Positions 26,577 to 36,820 of a stretch of 64,000 nt of DNA are shown here, one piece after another (position 1 is the stretch's first letter; each line of letters opens with the position of its first letter). The stretch is from an uncultured Acidobacteriota bacterium (lineage in GTDB: Bacteria; Acidobacteriota; Blastocatellia; RBC074). The translations under genes and the position numbers were made by a program. The notes below the pieces were generated by a model. It was given only the letters and a program-made list of their open reading frames with translations. It was not told the origin of the DNA and did not search any database. The stretch is taken from the NCBI GenBank assembly GCA_902825875.1, contig CADECP010000011.1, positions 114,453-178,452 on the forward strand, read 5' to 3'.

Positions 26577-27598
26577 AACCGATGGCTCCGCTGAAAAGGC
26601 TAATTTTACCGCTGATAATCATCGCCGGAATCATTCTGGCCGGAACGATCGGCTATATGCTGATCGAAGACTGGACGTGGTTTGACAGCTTGTACATGAC
26701 CGTCATCACGCTGGCAACCATCGGATACGGTGAAGTCAAACCACTGACGGCTGGCGGGCGCTGGTTCACCATCGGATTGATTTTCGTCGGCGTAGGCGTG
26801 TTCGGCTTCCTGCTGGCCAACATTGTTCAGGCAGTGGTCGAAACCGGAATCGCAGCGGCGCTTGGGAGACGCAAAGTGTTTAAAGACATCAGCCAGTTGG
26901 AAGGCCATTTCATTCTGTGCGGAGCCGGGCGCGTAGGGCTTCGCATTGTTGACGAACTGGCCAACAAAGGTGTGGATTTCGTAGTCATCGAACACGACGA
27001 TTCGGTGGCGGAAAAATTGCTGACACAGGGTCATCTGGTTTTGATCGGTGACGCCACAGACGAAAAAGTGCTGGAAGGCGCGCGCGCCCAAAATGCTCAA
27101 ACATTGATTACCGCCGCGTCCAGCGATGCCGAAAACGTGTACATCACATTGACGGCTCGCGGATTGAACCCGAACATTTACATCGTCGCGCGCGCCAACG
27201 ACCAGGCAGCCGAGCGCCAGTTGATGCGCGCCGGAGCCAACAAAGTCGTTTCGCCCGTGCTGATCGGCAGTCATCGAATGGCGCAAGCCGCCTTGTCACC
27301 GGCGGTTGCTGACTTTCTGGAATCCACCACCAAAACCGAAGAGCTTGATTTGAACTTCGAGCAGATTTATATCGGAGCCGATTCCCCGTTGAACGGCGTC
27401 CGATTAAAAGATTCGGGCATTCGATCCGAACATAACGCGATGGTCGTGGCGATCACCCCGCGCGAAGGCGAACGCATTTTCAACCCCAACGGCGATCACA
27501 TTCTGCGAGCAGGCGATTTGCTGATTGCCATCGGCACGCGCAACGGCCTGGTCAAACTTGTTGAAATCGCCAGCCGACAGAAACGAAAGAAAGGCTGA
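26573..27598 (+). CDS. Kch-type potassium channel with TrkA-N/TrkA-C (RCK) domains
   Basis: 341 residues. Two membrane helices (ILPLIIIAGIILAGTIGYML; WFTIGLIFVGVGVFGFLLAN) flank the pore with the filter TIGYGE (49-54). The RCK domain starts FILCGAGRVGLRIVDELANK with a Rossmann GxGxxG and the acidic VVIEHDDS. A TrkA_C domain closes the protein (ADSPLNGVRLKDSGIRSEHN). It is a ligand-gated K+ channel of the inner membrane. It overlaps the DUF1080 gene by 4 nt. Confidence 0.92.
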   Translation: MKPMAPLKRLILPLIIIAGIILAGTIGYMLIEDWTWFDSLYMTVITLATIGYGEVKPLTAGGRWFTIGLIFVGVGVFGFLLANIVQAVVETGIAAALGRRKVFKDISQLEGHFILCGAGRVGLRIVDELANKGVDFVVIEHDDSVAEKLLTQGHLVLIGDATDEKVLEGARAQNAQTLITAASSDAENVYITLTARGLNPNIYIVARANDQAAERQLMRAGANKVVSPVLIGSHRMAQAALSPAVADFLESTTKTEELDLNFEQIYIGADSPLNGVRLKDSGIRSEHNAMVVAITPREGERIFNPNGDHILRAGDLLIAIGTRNGLVKLVEIASRQKRKKG

Positions 27599-27613
27599 CC
27601 GGAAAAAACCTGA

Positions 27614-27895
27614 ATGGATGATTACGTCAAAAAACTGGTGCGAGAACTCGGCGAAGCGATCAACCGCGCGTTGGAAGATTCCGACGACATCGCCGAAGCC
27701 CGCGAACGATTGCGCGATGCCGGCCACGAAGTTTACCTGATGCTGGAAGCCACCATCGTGCTCGGCGATTTGCAGCCGGAAGAAGACCGCCAACCATTTT
27801 CCACAGTCTCCGTCGAACAACGCCTCTCCCAAATCAGCCACGAAGACAAACAATTCTTGAAGAGCCTGAACATCAAGTTCGATAATAACGACTGA
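27614..27895 (+). CDS. small conserved-looking helical protein
   Basis: 93 residues, 15 nt after the channel gene on the same strand. All-helical, acidic (YVKKLVRELGEAINRALEDS, ARERLRDAGHEVYLMLEATI). No signal, no catalytic motif. Tight spacing suggests co-transcription with the channel. Family not recognised. Confidence 0.65.
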   Translation: MDDYVKKLVRELGEAINRALEDSDDIAEARERLRDAGHEVYLMLEATIVLGDLQPEEDRQPFSTVSVEQRLSQISHEDKQFLKSLNIKFDNND

Positions 27896-27910
27896 AAGGA
27901 GTAACGAATT

Positions 27911-28171
27911 ATGGCTACTGCAACTGCAAGCGTAACGACTGACGAAATCCTGACGATGGACGAAATAGAAAAACGATACGACTCGGAGTGGGTGTTAATT
28001 GCCGACCCGGAAACAGACCAATTCCACAAGGTTCTTGCTGGAAAAGTCGTTTACCACAATTCAGATCGAAAGGTGTTTGACCGCGAAGTTCTAAAACTCG
28101 ACCCGCATCCCAGCGACTTCGCAGTCTTCTTCACCGGCAAAACTCCTGAAGGAGTCAGCTATTTGCTATGA
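27911..28171 (+). CDS. small hypothetical partner of the retropepsin-like gene
   Basis: 86 residues; AAGGAG precedes the ATG at 9 nt. It starts with a helical stretch (TDEILTMDEIEKRYDSEWVL) and continues beta-rich (HKVLAGKVVYHNSDRKVFD). The pattern resembles the small proteins encoded directly upstream of bacterial retropepsin-like genes. Its stop overlaps the next start (ATGA), so the two are coupled. Confidence 0.7.
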   Translation: MATATASVTTDEILTMDEIEKRYDSEWVLIADPETDQFHKVLAGKVVYHNSDRKVFDREVLKLDPHPSDFAVFFTGKTPEGVSYLL

Positions 28172-28551
28172 ACATTCCTTTCGACCCCGATGAGGATTTG
28201 ATCTACCTTTGGGCAGAGGTGATAGGGCCAAAGCGCAAAGCGCGGCTTTTACTGGCGCTTGATACTGGAGCGACAAGCACTGTTATCAGCAACACTCGCT
28301 TGGTTGAGTTGGGCTACGACCCAGATTCCAGCCACGAAAGCTCACGAATCATCACCGGTAGCCAATCTGAAACTGTTGCTCACCTGAAGCTGGCGAAATT
28401 CTCTGTGCTTGGGCAACAACGAATAAATTTTGAGGTGTGTTGTTACAACTTGCCGGAAGCAACAGGAGTTGACGGAGTGCTTGGCCTGGATTTCTTTCGC
28501 GGCCAGAACCTGAACATTGATTTTCGCAACGGACTCATCACGCTTTCCTAA
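28168..28551 (+). CDS. retropepsin-like aspartic protease
   Basis: 127 residues, one pepsin lobe as in retroviral proteases. The catalytic triad is LALDTGATSTVIS (Asp32-Thr-Gly) and the family's second hydrophobic-G element is VDGVLGLDFFRGQNLNIDF. It would act as a homodimer. There is no signal peptide, so it is probably cytoplasmic. It is coupled to the preceding 86-residue gene. Confidence 0.85.
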   Translation: MNIPFDPDEDLIYLWAEVIGPKRKARLLLALDTGATSTVISNTRLVELGYDPDSSHESSRIITGSQSETVAHLKLAKFSVLGQQRINFEVCCYNLPEATGVDGVLGLDFFRGQNLNIDFRNGLITLS

Positions 28552-28574
28552 ATCCAAATCCACCGGAGGGCACA

Positions 28575-29036
28575 ATGGCAGATAAAACAGATGTTTTACT
28601 TAAATTCTGTGATTATAACTGGGCACAAGTTAAACAAGCCGAAGATCAGAGAGTGAGTTTTTCAAATATGATTCTACTCATTTCTTCAGCCGTTATTGGT
28701 TTGATTGCTCAAAAGGGGTTCAGTAAAAGTATGGTTTTATTATCCATACTTCTTATGCTTCTTGGTGTTTTTGGAATTCTGGTTTCCAGAAAATACCAAG
28801 AGCGTATTCGTTACCACTTATTTGTGTTTAATGGATTACGAGCAAAGATAGACGGCCTTCATGAGGATGTTGGGCTTGAAAAACTCAGAGTTGAGACTAA
28901 AGAAATCCATTCATCAATCTACCCACTTACTTCTAAAATTCGCCCCGGATATTTATGGGTCAGTTTGCATTCAACAATTGCCACGGCTGGCCTTGTTATT
29001 ACAATTGTCATCATTGCCACTCACCTTACCAATTGA
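28575..29036 (+). CDS. small membrane protein of unknown function
   Basis: 153 residues; GGAGGG precedes the ATG. Three hydrophobic segments: ~33-50 (MILLISSAVIGLIAQKG), 55-73 (VLLSILLMLLGVFGILVS) and the C-terminus (LHSTIATAGLVITIVIIATH). The loop between holds RIRYHLFVFNGLRAKIDGLH. Base composition is more AT-rich than in its neighbours, which may signal transfer. No family recognised. Confidence 0.65.
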   Translation: MADKTDVLLKFCDYNWAQVKQAEDQRVSFSNMILLISSAVIGLIAQKGFSKSMVLLSILLMLLGVFGILVSRKYQERIRYHLFVFNGLRAKIDGLHEDVGLEKLRVETKEIHSSIYPLTSKIRPGYLWVSLHSTIATAGLVITIVIIATHLTN

Positions 29037-29050
29037 ACTAGGAATATTTT

Positions 29051-30886
29051 ATGACCCTCAACGCAGTCCCCATCCTCATCGCAGTTCTGTGCATTTACGC
29101 CATCGCGTATCGCTATTACAGCGCGTTCATCGCCGCCAAAGTTCTGGCGCTGGATGATTCGCGCGTGACTCCGGCGCATCAATTCAACGACGGAAGCAAT
29201 TACACGCCGACCAACAAGTACGTTTTGTGGGGGCATCACTTCGCAGCCATCAGCGGGCCTGGGCCTTTGATTGGGCCGGTGTTGGCCGCTCAGTTTGGGT
29301 ACTTGCCGGGATTGATCTGGCTGGTCATCGGCGTAGTCCTGGGCGGAGCCGTTCACGATTTCATTGTGCTGGCGGCTTCGATGCGAAGCGGCGGTAAGTC
29401 TTTGGCAGAAATCGCTCGGCGCGAAATTGATCGCGTCACCGGCACGGTCGCCACCGTCGCCATTCTGATTATCCTGATCGTCGCGCTGGCTGGCGTAGGT
29501 CTGGCCGTCATCAACGCTCTGGCCGAAAGTCCGTGGGGCTTATTCACGATTGCGATGACCATTCCCATCGCGCTATTGATGGGGATGTACATGTTTCGCT
29601 GGCGTGGCGGAACCGACCGAGCGATCAAGGAAGGCACGATCATCGGCGTCATCCTGTTGGTGCTGGCCGTCGTATTTGGCGAAGTCGTTCAGAACTCTTC
29701 CTTCGGCCACTACTTCAAATACGACAAGACAGCCATCACGTTTATGGTCGCAGGTTACGGCTTCGTCGCTTCGGTGCTGCCGGTGTGGTTGTTGCTGGCT
29801 CCGCGCGATTATCTGAGTTCGTATATGAAACTCGGTTCGATTGCGTTTTTGGCGATTGGAATTTTCGCCGTCATGCCTACGTTTAAGATGCCCGCGACGA
29901 CGGCTTTCATTCACGGCGGAGGCCCAATCATTCCCGGCAAAGTCTTCCCATTCGTTTTCATCACCATCGCCTGCGGAGCGATTTCAGGCTTTCACGCGCT
30001 GATAAGTTCAGGCACGACGCCGAAGCTGATTGACAAAGAAACTCACGCGCGCCCGATTGGTTACGGCGCGATGCTGTGCGAATCCATCGTAGGCGTCATG
30101 GCGTTGATCGCCGCCAGTTCGATGTTTCCGCACGATTATTTCCAGATCAACGTGCCGGTCGAAGCCTTCGCCAAAATTGACGCGAACCTGCGCGCGATGG
30201 GATTCGATCAATCCAACCTGGAAGCTCTGACGCGCGCAGTCGGCGAAGAGCGGCTGGCCGGACGAACCGGCGGCGCAGTCAGTCTGGCCGTAGGCATGGC
30301 GCAAATCTTTTCCGCGATTCCGGGCATGTCGCACCTGATGAGTTACTGGTATCACTTTGCGATTATGTTCGAGGCGCTGTTTATCCTGACGACCGTTGAC
30401 GCCGGAACGCGCGTCGCTCGTTTTATGATGCAGGAGATTTTGGGCGGCGTGCATAAGAAATTCGCGCAGCCCGATTGGCTGCCCGGAGCCATCATCGCCA
30501 GCGTGCTGGCGGTTGTTCCCTGGACTTACATGATTTTGAAAGGTTCGATTGCCACCATCTGGCCACTGTTCGGAATGGCGAATCAGATGCTGGCTTGCGT
30601 AGCGTTATGCGTTTGCACGACCTTTCTGATTAACAACGGAAAGGTTCGATATGCGTGGGTGACTATCCTGCCTTTGAGCTTCATCGCCGTCATCGAAATG
30701 ACCGCCGGTTACCAAAACATCACGCTGAATTACTGGCCAAAGCAGATGTACCTGAACACCGGCATCACGGCGTGTTTGATGGTCGGCTTGGTGATCGTAA
30801 TTATAGGTTCCGCCCGCAAATGGTACCGCGTCGCCATCAAAGGCGAACCGCATCAACCTGCGATGATGGCCACGGCAACGAATTGA
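29051..30886 (+). CDS. cstA: carbon starvation protein CstA (peptide/pyruvate transporter)
   Basis: 611 residues with about 16 membrane segments. CstA hallmarks are present: [79 protein letters not shown]. It imports peptides or pyruvate across the inner membrane when carbon is scarce. The N-terminal CstA domain and the DUF4161-type C-terminal part are both present. Confidence 0.93.
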   Translation: MTLNAVPILIAVLCIYAIAYRYYSAFIAAKVLALDDSRVTPAHQFNDGSNYTPTNKYVLWGHHFAAISGPGPLIGPVLAAQFGYLPGLIWLVIGVVLGGAVHDFIVLAASMRSGGKSLAEIARREIDRVTGTVATVAILIILIVALAGVGLAVINALAESPWGLFTIAMTIPIALLMGMYMFRWRGGTDRAIKEGTIIGVILLVLAVVFGEVVQNSSFGHYFKYDKTAITFMVAGYGFVASVLPVWLLLAPRDYLSSYMKLGSIAFLAIGIFAVMPTFKMPATTAFIHGGGPIIPGKVFPFVFITIACGAISGFHALISSGTTPKLIDKETHARPIGYGAMLCESIVGVMALIAASSMFPHDYFQINVPVEAFAKIDANLRAMGFDQSNLEALTRAVGEERLAGRTGGAVSLAVGMAQIFSAIPGMSHLMSYWYHFAIMFEALFILTTVDAGTRVARFMMQEILGGVHKKFAQPDWLPGAIIASVLAVVPWTYMILKGSIATIWPLFGMANQMLACVALCVCTTFLINNGKVRYAWVTILPLSFIAVIEMTAGYQNITLNYWPKQMYLNTGITACLMVGLVIVIIGSARKWYRVAIKGEPHQPAMMATATN

Positions 30887-30899
30887 TCCGAGAGTGAAA

Positions 30900-30996
30900 G
30901 TAGCGCAACCAGCCATGGTTGCGCCGCGTGGCAAGCGACCAATTGAAGCCAAAGAGCGATTCGACAAAGCTCCGCAACCATGGCTGGTTGCGCTAC
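30900..30996. repeat. REP/BIME-like inverted repeat element
   Basis: The 24-bp arms are exact: 30900-30923 is the reverse complement of 30973-30996. Each arm is itself a hairpin (GCGCAACC-agccat-GGTTGCGC on the left). The spacer of 49 nt carries no gene. It starts 14 nt after the cstA stop, so it may also end that transcript. Confidence 0.85.
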
Positions 30997-31040
30997 CGTC
31001 ATATCCCAGTTTCGTTTTCTTGAAGGCTTGGCAGGACATC

Positions 31041-31069
31041 AAATTGTCTCAGCAATGCTGAGACAATTT
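31041..31069. repeat. perfect 13-bp palindrome
   Basis: AAATTGTCTCAGC at 31041-31053 and GCTGAGACAATTT at 31057-31069, loop of three. It is in the gene-free 370-nt stretch between cstA and the next gene. No other feature is recognised in this stretch apart from the element at 30900-30996. Confidence 0.8.
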
Positions 31070-31260
31070 CGACACAAATCCACTCCTTTCAACCGCAAAG
31101 TGGAAGAAATGACTGAACAAGACATAAACTTTAGCAATCTTGTGAAGAAGAAAGCTCCGCAAATGACAATCAGGCGCGCTGCCTTGTTGGGAAAGAGTTA
31201 AACGGCCTTTTCACCCAGGCTCCCGAAGCTCTAAACTGATGATTGAGGTCATCGAAAATT

Positions 31261-32484
31261 ATGAAACAATCATTCAAAACAATTTCTTTTTTGGCAGCCG
31301 CTGGTTTGGCGGCTGTTGGCCTTTTGGGGTTGATGGCGTGCAGCGGCGACAAACCGACGCAGCTTGGAATTTCGCAGCCGGGCGCTTCGCCTTCACCGGT
31401 GGCTTCGGCGACTCCAGCGGAAATCCCAGCCGTTCTCGCACCGGTTCCGGCGCGTTTTCGACGAACGCTGGCCGGGACGATTGACGGCAAGCACGCGGTC
31501 GAAATGGAGATCAATCGCAATCAAACGGAAGCAGATCAATTGTGGGGAAGCTATCGTTACAAAAAGATTCAGAAAAAATCGCTCAGCTTACAGGGAAAAC
31601 TTGGCTCTGAGGGCAATGTCGAATTGGTCGAAACCGACGAAAACGGCAAAGAAACCGGAGTTTTCAACGGCAAGTTGGTTATGGAAATTCGTGGCGAAGA
31701 CTCGCGGTTGAAATTTGTCGGCAACTGGAAAAAGTCGAAAACCGATTCGAAATCTTTGCCGTTTGAACTGGCCGAAACGCGATTTGATCTGGGCGGAATG
31801 CGGTTGGTGCTGAAAGAACAAAACGAAGAAAACAACAAACAAAAGTTGACGATTGACACGGCGTATCCGCAATTGGCCGGAGGCGATGCCGTTCGCGCCG
31901 AAACGTTCAACAAAGCCGTCAGCGAATTCGTCACCAAACAAACCGCCGAATTCAAAAAACAGCACAAAGCCGATCTGGCCGAAATGGCGAAAACTGCCGC
32001 CGATTCTGCCAACGATGCCAACAATGAAAGACCGGGTTACGCGTTGGAAATCAGTTATCACACGCCTTACGCCGACAAAAATGTGGTCAGTCTATTGGTG
32101 TGGAGCTATCAATTCACGGGCGGCGCGCACGGCAATTCGTTTTCGACAACGTTCAATTACGATTTGAACAGCGGGCGAATGTTGAAACTGACTGACCTGT
32201 TCCAGCCAAATTCCGGGCACTTGAAAGTCATTTCTGCGTATTGCGTGACGACGCTGACCAAACAACTTGGCGCAGACGCGGACTCCAACTGGCTGAAAGA
32301 AGGCGCAGGGCCGAAAACCGACAATTACGATAGCTGGAACATTACGCCGGATGGTTTGCAGATCACGTTCGATGTGTATCAAGTCGCCGCTTACGCCTAC
32401 GGCCCGCAGGAAGTGATCGTTCCCTACTCTGCCCTGAAGGCGATCATCAAACCTGACGGCGTGTTGGCGGCATTTATCAAATGA
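31261..32484 (+). CDS. lipoprotein with DUF4163/DUF3298-type domains
   Basis: 407 residues from the ATG at 31261; a TTG at 31243 is in frame. The signal peptide ends in a lipobox (GLLGLMACSGD), so the protein is lipidated. After a Pro/Ala linker come a beta-rich region (FRRTLAGTIDGKHAVEMEIN) and the DUF4163/DUF3298 part: TIDTAYPQLAGGDAVRAETF, VVSLLVWSYQFTGGAHGNSF, FNYDLNSGRMLKLTDLF, NITPDGLQITFDVYQVAAYA, GPQEVIVPYSAL. Proteins of this type, e.g. RsiV-like, bind lysozyme or envelope signals in some bacteria; here the role is unknown. Confidence 0.85.
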   Translation: MKQSFKTISFLAAAGLAAVGLLGLMACSGDKPTQLGISQPGASPSPVASATPAEIPAVLAPVPARFRRTLAGTIDGKHAVEMEINRNQTEADQLWGSYRYKKIQKKSLSLQGKLGSEGNVELVETDENGKETGVFNGKLVMEIRGEDSRLKFVGNWKKSKTDSKSLPFELAETRFDLGGMRLVLKEQNEENNKQKLTIDTAYPQLAGGDAVRAETFNKAVSEFVTKQTAEFKKQHKADLAEMAKTAADSANDANNERPGYALEISYHTPYADKNVVSLLVWSYQFTGGAHGNSFSTTFNYDLNSGRMLKLTDLFQPNSGHLKVISAYCVTTLTKQLGADADSNWLKEGAGPKTDNYDSWNITPDGLQITFDVYQVAAYAYGPQEVIVPYSALKAIIKPDGVLAAFIK

Positions 32485-32490
32485 GGTTTT

Positions 32491-33729
32491 TCAGTCTGCG
32501 CTGACGATTGCGGTCGTCGGCGCAGATTCACGTTTGGTCAGGCTCCAACGCATAAACGGTTTTTCAGCCAGCACGAACAACAGCGCGCAAAGCGCAAACA
32601 TCGCCGGCACGACCAGCAAACTCATCCTCAGAAAATCCGTCGTCGCCGGCAGCGAAGCCACCGACAGTGATTTCATATCCCAAAACATACGAGCGATGAT
32701 CGGCACGTGATACAGGTAAATCGTGTAACACATGCCTCCGGTGATGACGATCCAGCGCCAGGTGATGATCCGATTGGCGATTTTGCCCAAACAGCATCCG
32801 GCATACATTCCCGCGACAACAAACGGCAACAAAAAGTAAGTGTGGCCAAAAGCCCAAAGCGTGAACAGGATGAATGCCGCGCAAGCCAGCGCAATCAAAT
32901 CCCACTTGAAGCTTTTCTGTTTCAACCGTTCGGAGTTGGTCAGATAAAAATCCGCCAGCAGAAATCCCGCCAGAAAATAATGCAGGAAGTTGAACAGCGT
33001 CAGCCGCAACCGCGCCGATCCGAACGGGTAAATGAATTCCTGAGAAAAGACTCCAAAGGCCAGAATCAATCCCGCCAACCACCAACGCCGTTTGCGCGCA
33101 TCGGCGATTCGGAACAGCCGAACCAGAAACGGCACGAAGATGTAAAACTGAATTTCGACTTCCAGCGACCAGGCGACTCCGTTAATCAAACTTTCGCGGC
33201 CAAAGACAAATCCGTGAACGTAAAACACGCTGGCAATCAGGTTGGGAATCAGATGGACGAATTCTTTCTTGTCCACCCACAGCATAAAAAACAGCAACAG
33301 CAGACAAATTACATAAGGCGGTTCGATGCGCGTCACTCGGCGCAGGTAATAACCTTTCAGATTCGGCGCTGGCAGATTGTTGAAGGCTCGTTTGGCGAAT
33401 GGCAGCGCCAGAATGAATCCGCTGATGACGAAAAACAGATTGACTCCGAAATGACCGCAGTAAGCAAAAGGAACCAGCCAGGATTGGTCGGCGGCGGCAA
33501 ACCAGTCTGTGCTGGTGTGAATCTTTTCCACACGTCCGACGCTGGGCAGATAAATGGACATCAAGTGATGAAAGACGACGACGGAAATGGCGATGAAGCG
33601 CAGTCCGTCCACTTCGGCGATGACTTCGCCGGTGGAAGTGACTCGTGACAATTTGTTAGCGATCCAGTCGTGTGAAGCGCGCAGAACTTGCGGCAGACTT
33701 CCAGGTGAGTCGTTCATTTCCTCTGGCAT
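32491..33729 (-). CDS. acyltransferase 3 (OafA/YrhL-type) membrane protein
   Basis: 412 residues with about ten membrane segments. The family core is LRFIAISVVVFHHLMSI (catalytic His), FGVNLFFVISGFILALPFA and ESLINGVAWSLEVEIQFYIF. It transfers acetyl or other acyl groups to cell-surface sugars. It is divergent from the AAA ATPase with a 97-bp shared promoter space. Confidence 0.9.
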   Translation of the reverse strand: MPEEMNDSPGSLPQVLRASHDWIANKLSRVTSTGEVIAEVDGLRFIAISVVVFHHLMSIYLPSVGRVEKIHTSTDWFAAADQSWLVPFAYCGHFGVNLFFVISGFILALPFAKRAFNNLPAPNLKGYYLRRVTRIEPPYVICLLLLFFMLWVDKKEFVHLIPNLIASVFYVHGFVFGRESLINGVAWSLEVEIQFYIFVPFLVRLFRIADARKRRWWLAGLILAFGVFSQEFIYPFGSARLRLTLFNFLHYFLAGFLLADFYLTNSERLKQKSFKWDLIALACAAFILFTLWAFGHTYFLLPFVVAGMYAGCCLGKIANRIITWRWIVITGGMCYTIYLYHVPIIARMFWDMKSLSVASLPATTDFLRMSLLVVPAMFALCALLFVLAEKPFMRWSLTKRESAPTTAIVSAD

Positions 33730-33826
33730 TTTCCTCTGGGATTTTCTCTTTGGTATCTTGCGGTATCAAAAAAACGTCGCGGAGAGTAGCAGCAGATTTT
33801 CGCCATGACAATCAGGAGCAAATTCA

Positions 33827-34621
33827 ATGATTCATCTGCAAACCATAAATCTGAAACCTTCGGCCAAAAAACAATCCGGTTTTCCGTTCACGCTGCCGCT
33901 GGTGCAAAACTTCGGCGAACTGGAATTGCGTTCGCCTGTGACGTTTTTCGTCGGCGAAAACGGTTCCGGCAAATCCACCTTGATCGAATCCATTGCCGCC
34001 GCAATCAACTTGCCGACCGTCGGCGGCGAAGACATCGCCCGCGACAAAAGCCTGAACAATGCTCGCGCGTTGGGAAAGCAATTGAAGCTCGGATGGCAGC
34101 ACAAAACTCATCGAGGCTTCTTCCTGCGAGCCGAAGACTTTTTCAACTTCGCCAAACGATTGCAGACGATGCAGGCAGAATTGCAGGAAATGGCCGACGA
34201 ATTTGAAAACGAATACACAGGTTATGCGTTGGGTTTGGCAAAAGGCGCTGCGTTAGGTCAGCGACAAGCTTTGATCGAACGATACGGCGAAGACCTGGAC
34301 GCGAACTCACACGGCGAAAGTTTCTTGAAGCTGTTTCAATCGCGTTTCGTTCCGGGCGGATTGTATTTGCTGGACGAACCGGAAGCGCCCCTTTCGCCGC
34401 AACGGCAACTGGCTTTGCTTTCTATGATGAAAGAAATGGTCGGCGAAGACGCGCAATTCATCATCGCCACGCATTCGCCGATTTTGATGGCTTACCCTGA
34501 AGCGCAGATTTTCAGCTTCGATTCGCATCCGGTCAGCGAAACGGCTTATGACGAAGTCGAACACGTTTCGCTGACTCGGCAGTTTTTGAACAGTCCGAAT
34601 TCATTTTTGCGACATTTGTGA
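33827..34621 (+). CDS. stand-alone AAA (ABC-type) ATPase
   Basis: 264 residues; AGGAG precedes the ATG. Walker A is [16 protein letters not shown]; the signature-like [13 protein letters not shown], Walker [14 protein letters not shown] and the switch His [12 protein letters not shown] are all present. The layout is that of the widespread YheS/PrrC-like small ABC ATPase predicted in stress responses. It overlaps the convergent PPK2 gene by 21 nt. Confidence 0.85.
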   Translation: MIHLQTINLKPSAKKQSGFPFTLPLVQNFGELELRSPVTFFVGENGSGKSTLIESIAAAINLPTVGGEDIARDKSLNNARALGKQLKLGWQHKTHRGFFLRAEDFFNFAKRLQTMQAELQEMADEFENEYTGYALGLAKGAALGQRQALIERYGEDLDANSHGESFLKLFQSRFVPGGLYLLDEPEAPLSPQRQLALLSMMKEMVGEDAQFIIATHSPILMAYPEAQIFSFDSHPVSETAYDEVEHVSLTRQFLNSPNSFLRHL

Positions 34622-35440
34622 TTCACGAAAAGCTTCGATCTCGGCCTTCGACTTCAGCCCGATTTCTTCCAGCCGTTTCATCCATTGTTCTTCATACGGT
34701 TTCAGCGCCGCAACGACGGCTTCGGCGACCGCCAGATTGCGAAACCATTTTTTGTTGGCCGGGACAATGAACCACGGAGCGTGGGGCGCGCTGCATAAGT
34801 TCAGAGCGTCTTCGTAAGCAGTAGTGTAATCATCCCAATGCTCGCGCTCTTTCCAATCGCCCGCCGACAGCTTCCAGTATTTCGTCGCATCCTGTTCGCG
34901 CTCCAACAATCTTTCTTCCTGCTCCTGTTTGCTGATGTGCAGGTAAAACTTCAGCACGATTGTGTTCGATTCGGCCAGCAGCTTTTCAAAGTCGTTGATG
35001 TGGTCGTACCGCGAACGCCAGACTTGTTCAGGCACGAATTTATGAACGCGAACGACCAGCACGTCTTCGTAATGCGAGCGATTGAAAATGGTGATTTCGC
35101 CTTTGCCCGGAGTTTGTTTGTGAACTCGCCACAAAAAGTCGTGCGCCAGTTCTTCAGCAGTCGGAACTTTGAACGAAGCCACCTGGCAACCAAGCGAATT
35201 CAGCGGCCCCATGACTGTTTTGATCGTTCCGTCTTTGCCCGAAGTGTCCCGGCCTTGCAGCACGATCAACACCGAATGCTGACCGGCGGCGTAAAGAAGT
35301 TCCTGCAATCGAGTGAGTTCGGCGCTGAGCTTTTTCAATTTCTCTTCGCCGGTTTCTTTGTCCAATTCGGCGTCGAATTCGGGGTCGAAGTCCCGCAATT
35401 TGATCGGGTGAGCGCCTGTAAGTTTGTGTGCATAAACCAT
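34601..35440 (-). CDS. ppk2: polyphosphate kinase 2 family protein
   Basis: 279 residues from the ATG at 35440, preceded by GGAG at 8 nt; the frame extends upstream to 35584 without a ribosome site. Family motifs: Walker [41 protein letters not shown] (lid and Arg), [22 protein letters not shown] segment with [50 protein letters not shown]. It makes nucleoside di- or triphosphates from polyphosphate; the subclass (AMP or ADP) is not decided by eye. Confidence 0.92.
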   Translation of the reverse strand: MVYAHKLTGAHPIKLRDFDPEFDAELDKETGEEKLKKLSAELTRLQELLYAAGQHSVLIVLQGRDTSGKDGTIKTVMGPLNSLGCQVASFKVPTAEELAHDFLWRVHKQTPGKGEITIFNRSHYEDVLVVRVHKFVPEQVWRSRYDHINDFEKLLAESNTIVLKFYLHISKQEQEERLLEREQDATKYWKLSAGDWKEREHWDDYTTAYEDALNLCSAPHAPWFIVPANKKWFRNLAVAEAVVAALKPYEEQWMKRLEEIGLKSKAEIEAFRESQMSQK

Positions 35441-35608
35441 TAGTTCATCTCCATTGAATAGGTTTGCTTCATTTGAAATCTCGTTGCTTGACCGTTGCAG
35501 AAGCCGACTTATATGATGCCTTTGAGTTCGATTCAATATTGACCAATCACTTTTTCCTGCCTGACACACAGTTTCCGGCAACAATTTTTGAGGGAGTTTT
35601 CAACTGCT

Positions 35609-36550
<942 letters not shown>

Positions 36551-36820
36551 AGCCTGTGCGAATCAACGTTCTTTGGCGAATGCCATTCCTGCCGGGCTTT
36601 ACAATCTGGGCGCCGAGTCGCAATCAAGCCGCCTGGGTCAAAGAGCGGTTCGCCAATCGGTAAAAAGGGACAGGTTATTTGGAGACTGTGCGTCATCCGG
36701 TACGGAGCGACTGGGTATTTTTGTAAGCATTACTTCAAACCAACCCCGCTCCTCGTTCCGTACCATCGCCCAAATTATTGACCGCAAATCATTTTTATTC
36801 GCACAGGCTGCTTCACTTAT

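Noticed and set aside
36551..36820. Cobalamin or SAH riboswitch upstream of metH
   Set aside because: I looked for a B12-box and the SAH core and saw neither; the gap is plain spacer to my eye.
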